Positions 9,026-16,901 of a stretch of 64,000 bases of DNA are shown piece by piece. Numbering within the stretch: position 1 is the stretch's first letter; every line of letters begins with the position of its first letter. Where the stretch lies: NCBI RefSeq assembly GCF_030704205.1, contig NZ_CP131913.1, positions 1,736,001 through 1,800,000 on the forward strand, in the 5' to 3' direction. This DNA is from Halomonas alkalicola. GTDB lineage: Bacteria > Pseudomonadota > Gammaproteobacteria > Pseudomonadales > Halomonadaceae. Below the pieces are notes generated by a model. That model was not told the origin of the DNA. It was given only the letters and a program-made list of their open reading frames with translations, and ran no database searches. The translations under genes were made by a program, and so were the position numbers.

Positions 9026-10528
9026 TTAGTACTCCTCTGGCAGCAGCAGCGTGGTGGCGCTGCGATCCGCCTCGGTGATGATCCAGACCGTGAGCGACTC
9101 ACCGATCCGGTAGGACGAGAGCAGCCTGTCACCGTGAACCAGGGCCTGCTCGTTGCTCTGGCGGTCCTCTTCGGGCACGTCACCCCAGTCGCCGGTGACG
9201 TGTCGTCGGAGCAGCGCCATGGGCGAGACCTCGCCTCGCTCAACCAGCTCGTTGACGGCCCGGGTCATCACCACGCGCCCTACATCGAAGCGGCGTGGAT
9301 CCGGCCTCGCGGCACGTTCGGCGACCCGGTTGAGCGGCTCAGGCGCATCACCTGCCTCGGCGTCTGCCGTCTGATCACTCTCTTCCGGCTCACCGTCATC
9401 GGCCGCCGGCGTCGAGGTAATGGTCAGCAGCTGCCCACAGCGAGGCGAGTCTGGCGTCATCTCCCAGGCGCGGATCACCGGCACAAAGCGGTCGGTGAGC
9501 ACGCGGGTCTCGGTGATGGCGCCGTCCTCCCGCTCGGTGAACTCGGTCTTGGCGACCTTATCCTTGTGGGTGTTGCCCTTGACCACCAGGCAGCGGCCGT
9601 TGGGCGCGGTCACCACGCCGGAGATCGCCCCGGCCGCCAGCGACAGGGCCAGATGCCAGGAGGAGAGTCGGCGCACCGGGGGACGCGGCGCCTGGCCGGT
9701 CTTCCCGAACACGCTGCCCACCTCGGGCCAGAGCCCCTGCAGCTTCCCGACCTCATCGGCCAGCTGCTCAGCATCGAGCGACACGCGATAGAAGTGGCGC
9801 AGCTCGCCCTGAGCCGCCGGTACCACGTATGGCTCGAAGGGCCACACCTCCGGGATCACCTCGGGTATGATCTCCTTACTTCCCACGCGCAGCAGCTGGG
9901 CGCGCATCGCCTTGGCCTCCTGGCTGCGCTCCGCCTCACGGCGTCGCACCCGGCGACCCAGGATCACCACCTGCTGAAAGTCATCCACGGCGGCGCGGAA
10001 GACCCGCAGCTCGGTGAAGTGGTTGACCAGCCAGCCGGTCAGCTCCTTGTCCAGGGCGTAGTCGGGGACGATCAACACCATCACGCCCCCGACCTGCAGG
10101 GTGCCAACGGTGCGCTGGTAGAACAGCTTCTCCAGGCGCCTGCGCCCCTTGCCCTGATAGCGCTCGTAGCCGGCGTGGTCGGCCAGCAGGTCGCCATAGG
10201 GCGGGTTGAGCCACAGGCAGCCCATGCTGCGCGGTGAGATCACCGTGTCCATCAGGTCGCCCTGCAGGCCTCTATCCACCAGGCCATCCATCGAGGCGGC
10301 CCGCTCGGCGTGATACTCCACGCCGCAGGCCTGAACGCGTTCGCGACCCAGGTGGTGGGCAAGCTCGGCGATGGCAGCACCCTCCCCCGCACAGGGGTCG
10401 AGCACTCGCATCCGGCCGGCGCTTGCCGGGCTCAGCGCCTGAAGCACCCGCTCGAGCGACGCCTCATCCGTGGGGAAGTAGCCATTCCTGGCGAAGTTGC
10501 GCGCGATGCGCTGAAACATCAGTGCCAT
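9026..10528 (-). CDS. DUF6094-type DNA methyltransferase with C-terminal plasmid/ICE domain
   Basis: A 500-residue protein. It opens with the class I SAM fold: motif I VLDPCAGEGAAIAELAHHLG, an acidic motif II region, and the amino-methylase motif IV WLNPPYGDL, typical of N6-adenine enzymes. It then has a middle region of unknown fold (about 230-380). An acidic linker rich in Glu, Asp and Ala (about 385-425) leads to a distinct tail, FDVGRVVMTRAVNELVERG ... HVTGDWGDVPEEDRQSNEQAL ... VWIITEADRSATTLLLPEEY. As I recall, that tail occurs as a separate small protein in plasmids and ICEs. The start at 10528 follows AGGAGGTG, 4 bases away. It presumably modifies the element's own DNA; the sequence specificity is unknown. 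Confidence 0.8.
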   Translation of the reverse strand: MALMFQRIARNFARNGYFPTDEASLERVLQALSPASAGRMRVLDPCAGEGAAIAELAHHLGRERVQACGVEYHAERAASMDGLVDRGLQGDLMDTVISPRSMGCLWLNPPYGDLLADHAGYERYQGKGRRRLEKLFYQRTVGTLQVGGVMVLIVPDYALDKELTGWLVNHFTELRVFRAAVDDFQQVVILGRRVRRREAERSQEAKAMRAQLLRVGSKEIIPEVIPEVWPFEPYVVPAAQGELRHFYRVSLDAEQLADEVGKLQGLWPEVGSVFGKTGQAPRPPVRRLSSWHLALSLAAGAISGVVTAPNGRCLVVKGNTHKDKVAKTEFTEREDGAITETRVLTDRFVPVIRAWEMTPDSPRCGQLLTITSTPAADDGEPEESDQTADAEAGDAPEPLNRVAERAARPDPRRFDVGRVVMTRAVNELVERGEVSPMALLRRHVTGDWGDVPEEDRQSNEQALVHGDRLLSSYRIGESLTVWIITEADRSATTLLLPEEY

Positions 10529-10596
10529 GCGACACCTCCTGTCGGTTCGGTATGGTAGACGCGGCCAGAACGGCCGCACCAAGGTGGAGCGAGCGC

Positions 10597-11190
10597 TCAG
10601 GTCTCAGGGGTAAGCACGCCGGCGCGAATCATCCCGCTGAGGCGCAGGGCCAAGTCGTTCTCATCGAGGGAGATCTCCCAGGCCTGAATCGGCCCCTGCG
10701 AAAACGAGGCCGGCAGTACCGCCTGCTGGGCATGCAGCAGCGTCATCACCGGCACCTGCCAGTGATCCAGCAGGGGCAGCGGGCAGAGCTCCCGCACGCG
10801 AGGCCATAGCCGGTCATCCACCGGGCAGGCGCGCTCCTCGTCGTCGAGCAGAGCAATGCTGTGCAGATTGGCGCGATCCGGCGTGATGCAGCACTGGTCG
10901 AAGAGCCACACGTGCACCAGGGTGCCGAAGCGCGTCTGGCGCAACCGGGCAGAGCGCCGGGAGTAGCGGTCCATGTCGCCAAAGACCATGGGGTGGCGAG
11001 TGTCGCCCCGGCAGAGATGCAGGGTATCCAGGCCGTTGTCTGCTGCTGGCAGCGTCAGCCTGGCCAGCAGCTCCTGCAGCGCCGTATCCCGCCCCCACAG
11101 GGAGAGAAACAGGCACTCACGCTGCCGGCCAATGCAGAACGCATCGGCGTACAGGTCCAGGCACTCATCGAGGGTGTAGAGCTCGGGCAT
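10597..11190 (-). CDS. Unknown ICE protein
   Basis: A 197-residue soluble protein that I do not recognise. The ATG at 11190 is preferred over 11202 because GGAG lies 6 bases before it. It begins MPELYTLDECLDLYADAF, carries a central ERACPVDDRLWPRVRELCPL stretch and ends at VLTPET. Three Cys in the first half (FCIGRQREC, LHLCRGD) and two more in DQCCITPD could bind metal, but no standard zinc motif is formed. No transmembrane segment or signal peptide is seen. It is framed by the DUF3275 gene upstream and the methylase downstream, in the same direction, and is likely part of the same ICE transcript. A role in element maintenance is only inferred from position. Confidence 0.65.
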   Translation of the reverse strand: MPELYTLDECLDLYADAFCIGRQRECLFLSLWGRDTALQELLARLTLPAADNGLDTLHLCRGDTRHPMVFGDMDRYSRRSARLRQTRFGTLVHVWLFDQCCITPDRANLHSIALLDDEERACPVDDRLWPRVRELCPLPLLDHWQVPVMTLLHAQQAVLPASFSQGPIQAWEISLDENDLALRLSGMIRAGVLTPET

Positions 11191-11272
11191 GAGGGTCTCC
11201 ATCGGTTAGTAAAGAGCGATGGGGACATCCCGAGCCCAGGGCATCGAGATGCCCCGGTGGGGAGTGGCTGCC

Positions 11273-11896
11273 TCAGGCAGCGGCTTGCCAGGTCTGCGTC
11301 GGCGCCTGGAATCGGTAGCCCAATTCCTTCAGTCGACTCACCTGACGGCGGAACAGCGCCCGGTCCACGGTGGGATCGAGCTTGACGCTCTGCCCCAGGG
11401 GCCAGAGCAGGCCGAAGAGCTCGGCGTCGGGATTGGCCTCCTGGCCAGCGGCGTGGGTCTCCGGGTCTTGCGGCCTTGGGCCCTCGCCAGCATCAACCTG
11501 AGGCGGCGGCGCAGACGGTGCCATCGGCTCCCCCGACCCAGGCGCAGGAGGGTCTGGCGGCACGAGTGGCGCTGGAGCGGCCTCCTCCTCCAGCGGATCC
11601 ATCTCCGCGGAGTCGAAGCGAGGCCCATGCTGGGTCACCAGCATGCCGTCCTCGGTCAGCAGCATCTCGCCGACCTTGGCGCGGACCTCCACCACCAGCC
11701 GGCCACCGGCGAAGTAGCTCGCCGGGCGGATCTCGAGCAGCAGAAACTCGCCCTCAAACACCCCTTCGCTGAACTGGTCCAGCTGAGGATCCTTGATGAC
11801 GAACTCGCCGATCGAGGCCGCCAGCCGGCCCACGTTGAAGGGGCCGTTGCGCCCATGAATGGTGCGGACGGTTAGCCGTCCGGGGATCTTGATCAT
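11273..11896 (-). CDS. DUF3275 family ICE protein
   Basis: A 207-residue protein of a family known almost only from PFGI-1/PAGI-2-like ICEs. It starts MIKIPGRLTVRTIHGRNG at 11896 behind AGGAG with 7-base spacing. The N-terminal half is a compact beta-rich domain (FNVGRLAASIGEFVIKD, then YFAGGRLVVEVRAKVGEM). A long Pro/Ala/Glu-rich linker follows, for example PLVPPDPPAPGSGEP. The C-terminal KLDPTVDRALFRRQVSRLKE is a short helical domain. The beta-rich N-terminus could be a nucleic-acid-binding fold, but that is inference. It lies between the RadC gene and the 197-residue unknown. Confidence 0.75.
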   Translation of the reverse strand: MIKIPGRLTVRTIHGRNGPFNVGRLAASIGEFVIKDPQLDQFSEGVFEGEFLLLEIRPASYFAGGRLVVEVRAKVGEMLLTEDGMLVTQHGPRFDSAEMDPLEEEAAPAPLVPPDPPAPGSGEPMAPSAPPPQVDAGEGPRPQDPETHAAGQEANPDAELFGLLWPLGQSVKLDPTVDRALFRRQVSRLKELGYRFQAPTQTWQAAA

Positions 11897-11989
11897 CACC
11901 AGACTCCTGTTCGACAGGATGCAAAAAGAGCGGACGGGGCCGGCAGCGCCGGCACCCGTCCAAGAAGTCACGGGCAAGCGCCCGAGGTG

Positions 11990-12529
11990 TCAGAGATAAC
12001 CCCGCTCCGCGAAGGAGACCGAGTCCGAACCGCCCACCACGATGTGGTCGAGCACGCGTACCTCGATCAGACCCAGCGCCTCCTGAAGGCGCTGGGTGAT
12101 GCGTCGGTCCGCATCGCTCGGGTCGGGCTCTCCGCTCGGGTGGTTGTGGGTGAAGATCACCGCACCGGCGTTGTGGTGCAGCGCCGCCTTCACCACCTCC
12201 CGCGGATAGACCGAGGCGGAGTCGAGGGTGCCGTGGAACAGCTCGCTGAACTCGATCACGCGGTGCTGGGTGTCCAGGAAGATGGCACCGAACACCTCAT
12301 GGTCGTAGCCGGCCAGCTTGAGCCACAGGAACTCACGTACCCGATTGGGCGTGTTGAGCTTCATGCCTTTGGAGACGGAACGCTCCACCAGCTGCCGCGC
12401 CGCATCGATGACATGGTCATCGGGGGCCGCCAGGTAGTTGCCGTCGCTGTCGCGCACGAACAGCTGAGGCGCATTGGATGGGGAGTAGCGAGACTCTGCC
12501 GGGAGGGCAGCTGCTGAAGTGTGTGTCAT
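11990..12529 (-). CDS. radC: RadC/JAB-domain protein
   Basis: A 179-residue RadC-like protein with the MPN/JAB metal-binding site: the catalytic Glu is in FHGTLDSASVYPREVV and the His-rich loop is THNHPSGEPDPSDAD, which gives the HxHPxxxxxPSxxD pattern. Plasmid and ICE RadC proteins like this lack the N-terminal helix-hairpin-helix domain of chromosomal RadC, and that is the case here. The family was once linked to DNA repair, but its biochemical role remains unclear. The start is the ATG at 12529. It is the second gene of the ICE run, between the 121-residue unknown and DUF3275. Confidence 0.88.
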   Translation of the reverse strand: MTHTSAAALPAESRYSPSNAPQLFVRDSDGNYLAAPDDHVIDAARQLVERSVSKGMKLNTPNRVREFLWLKLAGYDHEVFGAIFLDTQHRVIEFSELFHGTLDSASVYPREVVKAALHHNAGAVIFTHNHPSGEPDPSDADRRITQRLQEALGLIEVRVLDHIVVGGSDSVSFAERGYL

Positions 12530-12606
12530 GACCAGAACCTCCGGACATGACCGAGACCGCCCCCTCCGGGAGCGATGTCCCGGTCGGGGTGGGTAGTGAG
12601 GAAGGG

Positions 12607-12972
12607 TTACGCGGCGAAAAGCTGCGTGTGGATCAGCTCGTCGTGGCGTGCCACCAGCAGGTAGTCACCGTGCTGGCGGTCGCCTTGCACGACCAACGCC
12701 TCGAGCTCGAGAGCCAGAGGCTGGTGGGGATTCCCGCTGGGCGGGATGCGATGGTGAGCCAGCCGCACCGCCTGGGTCCCTGCCGGGTACCCGGACAGCT
12801 GGCTTGCCACGTTCTGCAGCAGCAGCTGGAAGCGTTCGATGGGAGTGACCCCATGCTCCGAGACCACGTGCTCTGCGACGTACATGCAGTCGTCCATGAC
12901 CCGCTCGCTGATGCGGACCTTGCCCGCAAAGCCGTGGTCACGAGCCAGAAACGACATATCGTAGGATTTCAT
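12607..12972 (-). CDS. Unknown small ICE protein
   Basis: A 121-residue protein starting MKSYDMSFLARDHGFAG at 12972. The start is fixed by GCAGGAGATCCACC directly upstream. It is soluble and has no recognisable motif. The middle reads RISERVMDDCMYVAEHV and the C-terminal third reads LELEALVVQGDRQHGDYLL. It is the first gene of the ICE run on the minus strand and sits behind a strongly structured leader (12973-13050). Function unknown; the position suggests ICE housekeeping. Confidence 0.65.
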   Translation of the reverse strand: MKSYDMSFLARDHGFAGKVRISERVMDDCMYVAEHVVSEHGVTPIERFQLLLQNVASQLSGYPAGTQAVRLAHHRIPPSGNPHQPLALELEALVVQGDRQHGDYLLVARHDELIHTQLFAA

Positions 12973-13370
12973 GGTGGATCTCCTGCGGTAGTGCACACAG
13001 GGGACACACCTTCCCCACCGGGGATGTGAATCCCCTGGTGGGTGATGGCACATAAGTGCCGAAGAAGAGATGCGGCATCCAACCCGGATGGGCAGCCTCG
13101 TCTCGGGATGCGCGAGGCCTTGGGAGGTGGCGTACCGCCAAGCGGCGCACCCTCGAAACGCCTGGGTGCTGGGGTGCCTCGGTTGGTGCCGGTCGAGACC
13201 ACCGGGCCGCCGTAGGCGGCACTTGCATGAGTGAGCTTACGACACGAGCATGGAGAGTCAAGCGAGCTCATCACCTCGCACAGCAAAGCGCAGATTACTC
13301 ACTACTCGGAACAACCAGTAGGACCCTACAGTTAGAAGCATTTGAGGGGCCGATTTCAATGGTTCAGGGG
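12973..13370. other. Structured leader and ICE boundary region without a supported gene
   Basis: No coding sequence is supported in these 398 bases. At 13014-13042 the arms CCCACCGGGGAT and ATCCCCTGGTGGG make a strong hairpin with one bulge, followed by GGCAC/GTGCC at about 13047-13060. On the minus strand these precede the first ICE gene. GC content falls sharply at about 13260-13300. From there on the DNA is AT-rich and belongs to the D-amino-acid block, so the junction of the ICE fragment lies here. No IS end or duplication marks it. Confidence 0.5.
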
Positions 13371-14612
13371 TTAGATATGCTTAGAGTAAGAGAATGGTGA
13401 AATATCAACTTTTTGCGGCTTCCCCTTAATCATGTTGGCAATTATTTCAGCAGTACCTGGAGCACCTGACATCCCATAATGTCCATGACCGAATGCATAA
13501 AAGATATTTTCATGAACAGGAGATACGTCAATTAACGGAATACTGCTAGGAAAAGAAGGCCTATCGCCAAACCAAACTTCAGATCCAGATGCAGAAAGAT
13601 CAGGAAAAATTCGCTTAGCATTCCTCAACAATATATCTGCCCTTGACCAGTCAGGGAGAGCTCTAAGCCCAGAAATTTCCACTGTCCCTGCTAGCCTAAG
13701 GCCATCTTCCATAGGGGTAGAAAAAAACTTATAATCCCCTGAGACTATAGGAAAATTAGGCATAAAGTTTGGCGACACCAAATTAACATGGTAGCCTCTT
13801 TCATTTTCAAGCTTAACCTTGCTCAGGTCTTTTTTCATTAACTCTTTAGACAAAGCTCCCGCACAAATTACCACGTAGTCAGCTTCTAAAGCGCTCAACC
13901 TTGTAATTACTTTAACTCCATACTCTGAAGCGACTACTTCTTTAGCATGATCCTGAACAAAGTTGCCACCCATCTCTTCAAAAGCCTCAACCAAGGTATT
14001 GACAAGGCGATGAGGACTCACAGTGTAGCTAGCATCATTTATCAAAATCGCATATTTTACTTCTTTAGAAAGAGATGGCTCGACAACATTAACATCTCTA
14101 TCAAAAAACTCCTCAAAACAAATCCCTGCCTCCTCACGAATTCGTTTAACAAAAAAATCCCCTTTAGAACTGGGCTTTTGTTTGAAAACATGAAGATGCC
14201 CAGTAGTCCTAATAAGATTGTTAAAATTTACTGTTCCCAGCATTTTTTTATACTGGTTTAAAACATCGTGATTTAAATCTTTAAGCGCTTTAGATGAATA
14301 TGTAGAGCGGTCTTCACCTGACTCCATTATCCACCTTAACAGCCACGGAGAAACTTTAAGCAAGTGCCTCCAGCGAACAGATAGTGGACCATCACTATCA
14401 AACAACCAAGCAGGAACTTTTTTCCAAATACCCGGTATGGCCATTGGGATTATGGAAGCAGAGCTAATACCACCCGCATTACCAAATGAACAACCATTGC
14501 CTGGCTTAAGGTTATCCAACAAGGTAACAGAGTAACCTTCACAGGCCATCCGCAGTGCACAACAGCTACCGACTATCCCAGCACCAATTACTACGACGTT
14601 CTTTTTTTTCAT
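13371..14612 (-). CDS. D-amino-acid dehydrogenase family FAD oxidoreductase
   Basis: A 413-residue DadA-like flavoprotein. The Rossmann dinucleotide motif is at the start (VVVIGAGIVGSCCALRMACE), followed by NGCSFGNAGGIS, the FAD-contact motif of the DadA family, and a C-terminal FYAFGHGHYGMSGAPGTAE that closes the FAD site. Such enzymes oxidise D-amino acids, or related secondary amines, to 2-oxo acids at the inner membrane face. It is downstream of dctP in a dctQ-dctM-dctP-dadA order, so the imported solute is probably its substrate. The DNA is strikingly AT-rich compared with ectD or the ICE genes, a sign of transfer from a lower-GC relative. The gene itself looks intact, but its partner permease is broken. 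Confidence 0.82.
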   Translation of the reverse strand: MKKKNVVVIGAGIVGSCCALRMACEGYSVTLLDNLKPGNGCSFGNAGGISSASIIPMAIPGIWKKVPAWLFDSDGPLSVRWRHLLKVSPWLLRWIMESGEDRSTYSSKALKDLNHDVLNQYKKMLGTVNFNNLIRTTGHLHVFKQKPSSKGDFFVKRIREEAGICFEEFFDRDVNVVEPSLSKEVKYAILINDASYTVSPHRLVNTLVEAFEEMGGNFVQDHAKEVVASEYGVKVITRLSALEADYVVICAGALSKELMKKDLSKVKLENERGYHVNLVSPNFMPNFPIVSGDYKFFSTPMEDGLRLAGTVEISGLRALPDWSRADILLRNAKRIFPDLSASGSEVWFGDRPSFPSSIPLIDVSPVHENIFYAFGHGHYGMSGAPGTAEIIANMIKGKPQKVDISPFSYSKHI

Positions 14613-14644
14613 AATAGAGTTATCAATATGGAAATACTGAAAAG

Positions 14645-14674
14645 CCTGGGGCGTTAAAGAAATAACGCCCCAGG
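14645..14674 (-). terminator. Perfect hairpin between dctP and dadA
   Basis: CCTGGGGCGTTA and TAACGCCCCAGG form a perfect 12-bp stem with an AAGAAA loop. On the minus strand it is followed by CTTTTC, only a weak T-run. It lies 13 bases past the dctP stop. Such hairpins after binding-protein genes often stabilise the upstream mRNA and lower expression of the next gene, so an attenuator/stabiliser role is as likely as full termination. Confidence 0.75.
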
Positions 14675-14686
14675 GTGATTCGAAAA

Positions 14687-15691
14687 TTACTTAGCAGAGT
14701 ACCCTACAGCTTCTTCCAAAATTGGTGTAGCCCAGTCTTCTCCCATATCAGAAATTATCTCAGGCCATACCTGACTTCTTGCTACCTCTGCACTTTTTTC
14801 AAGCAATTCGTTAGAAACTTCAACAATCTCTGTCCCGGACTCAGCCAGGCGCTTTTCATTAAACTCTTGTGAAGACTCGGCCTGCTCCCAACGTTGTGAC
14901 TCAAAATTTTCCGCAGCACTCAGAAGAGCAGACTGAGCCTCGCTACTAAGGTTGTCAAATGTGTCTTTATTGACCAACAAGTACCAGAACTCGAAATGAG
15001 TATTCTGAGGAATGTAATACTGAGTAACATCCCTCAATGAGTTATAATACCCCTCGGCACCAGCACCTATAGCTCCATCAACAACACCAGTTTGAATAGA
15101 AGTAAATGCCTCAGAGAATGGGAGCGGAGAACTAATATAACCCAATGCCTCACCTAGAAGGGAGAATGTTTTAAATGGAGGTACCCTGAGTTTCACCCCA
15201 CCTTTGTCACTAACACTTTCCACTTCGACAGGCTCCCTATTCAAAGAGATCCCACCAAAATAGACAGGATAGCCTGCCAATACTTTTATATTTTGTTCAT
15301 CATAACGCTCAGCAACTGCCTCGCGGATAGGGGAACCTGGCCCAAATATTTCCTTTGCTTGATCCCAATCAGATGCGAGATAGGGTAGAAGCCCAATTTG
15401 TAGCTTTTTATCAGCACTGCTGGAAATTGGTTGAAGTGCCATTTCCACGGCACCTACAGACACCCTCTCCTGAACTGTGGTGTAATCACCCAAAGAGCTT
15501 GCAGCAAAAACCCTAAAGTCCACATCATCGGTTTTAGATGTAACAGACTCCGCTAAAGCTTTCACATTCTGATCATGCTCAGTACCTTGCGGTCTAATGT
15601 GAGCTATTTTTAGCGTGCTAGCCATAGCACTAGTTACGTCGAGAGAAACAATAGCACCCAAAAAAATTGCGGAAGCTGTTTTAAGTTTCAT
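14687..15691 (-). CDS. dctP: TRAP transporter solute-binding protein
   Basis: A 334-residue periplasmic binding protein. The signal peptide (MKLKTASAIFLGAIVSLDVT, likely cut after SAMA) is followed by STLKIAHIRPQGTEHDQN, a DctP-family opening. The conserved binding-region Arg lies in GGVKLRVPPFKTFSLLGEALG, followed by the typical PLPFSEAFTSIQTGVVDGAIG. The ligand is unknown; the neighbouring dadA suggests an amino-acid-derived carboxylate. The DNA is AT-rich like its neighbours. The matching permease gene dctM is interrupted twice, so the uptake system cannot work as a unit in this genome unless a second permease serves it. Confidence 0.88.
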   Translation of the reverse strand: MKLKTASAIFLGAIVSLDVTSAMASTLKIAHIRPQGTEHDQNVKALAESVTSKTDDVDFRVFAASSLGDYTTVQERVSVGAVEMALQPISSSADKKLQIGLLPYLASDWDQAKEIFGPGSPIREAVAERYDEQNIKVLAGYPVYFGGISLNREPVEVESVSDKGGVKLRVPPFKTFSLLGEALGYISSPLPFSEAFTSIQTGVVDGAIGAGAEGYYNSLRDVTQYYIPQNTHFEFWYLLVNKDTFDNLSSEAQSALLSAAENFESQRWEQAESSQEFNEKRLAESGTEIVEVSNELLEKSAEVARSQVWPEIISDMGEDWATPILEEAVGYSAK

Positions 15692-16901
15692 GAGTTACTC
15701 CTGGTTTTTAATTATTCAACACCGGAATTTAGCTACTACTCAGTAGCCGAATAGGCCCGGAATGGCCATTGACAAACCGGGCCAATATGCTGTTAGAAGC
15801 GCTACCGGCATGTAGGCAAAAAACAGCATAATCATTGCAGGCCTGATAATTTCAGAAAACTTAGTATTACCAACCCTGGCAGCCAAGTAAAGAATGCTTG
15901 CATATGGAGGCGTAACACCGCCCATTGCTGTGCTAACACCAATTATCGCCGCAAACTGAATAGGACTCACTTCCATAGCTTGCATTAATGGCATAAGCAG
16001 CGGAGCGACGAGGATAATTGCAGTAATATCGTTAACAACCATGCCCAGCGCGAACAACATCAAACAAATTAACAGCAACAAGATATACTTGTTTTCGGAT
16101 ATTGAAAAACAGCATCTACTAATTCCTGCGGCACACCATTCATGACAAACATCTGACTAAGAATCAAGCTAAAGAAAATCATGATAAGTATGGCGCCAAC
16201 AGATGTACCTGCCTCTTTCCCTGCCGAAAGCAAGCTTTTGAAGCTTAATCCTTTATAAATGAGCCAGCCAACCGGTATGGCATATATCACTGCAACAGCA
16301 GCAGCCTCTGTAGGAGTCATTATTCCGCCATAAATCCCACCCAGTATAATCACCGGCATTAAAAGAGCAGGCGTAGCTGAAAAACTTCTCTTAGCTACAG
16401 AACTAACCTTTTCCTTAAGTGGCAACGGATCATCAAGAATAAGATCAAACTTACGCGACATAATAATATTAACAACAGATAAAAGAAAGGCGACCAACAG
16501 ACCAGGGCCTAATGTTGCCAAGAAGGCTGCAAGTATAGATGTCTCTGTCACCCAGCCGAATATTATCATGGTAACACTCGGGGGGATCAAAAGCCCTAGA
16601 ACGGATGAATTAGCTATGAGAGCCGCAGCAAAAGACCTGGGGTAACCTCGCTTTTCCATTTCTGGAATAAGCACAGGGCCGACAGCAGCTACTCCAGTCA
16701 AACCACTCCCAGAAATTGCGCCAATAATGCCACAGCTGACTGTGGCAACAACACCCAAACCACCTTTAATTCTTCCAACAAATTCGTTAACTAATTTTAG
16801 CAGGGCTTCAGCAATTCCACTCACACTCATTATGGTGCCGGCAAAAACAAACAGAGGTATTGCAAGCAAAACAGGTGAAGAAATCTGTGCATAGCCCCAA
16901 A

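Noticed and set aside
16069..16110. Programmed frameshift in the TRAP permease gene
   Set aside because: The A5 run is too weak a slippery site, the required shift is by one added base and no stimulatory structure is evident. TRAP permeases are not known to use frameshifting. A mutation or read error is simpler.
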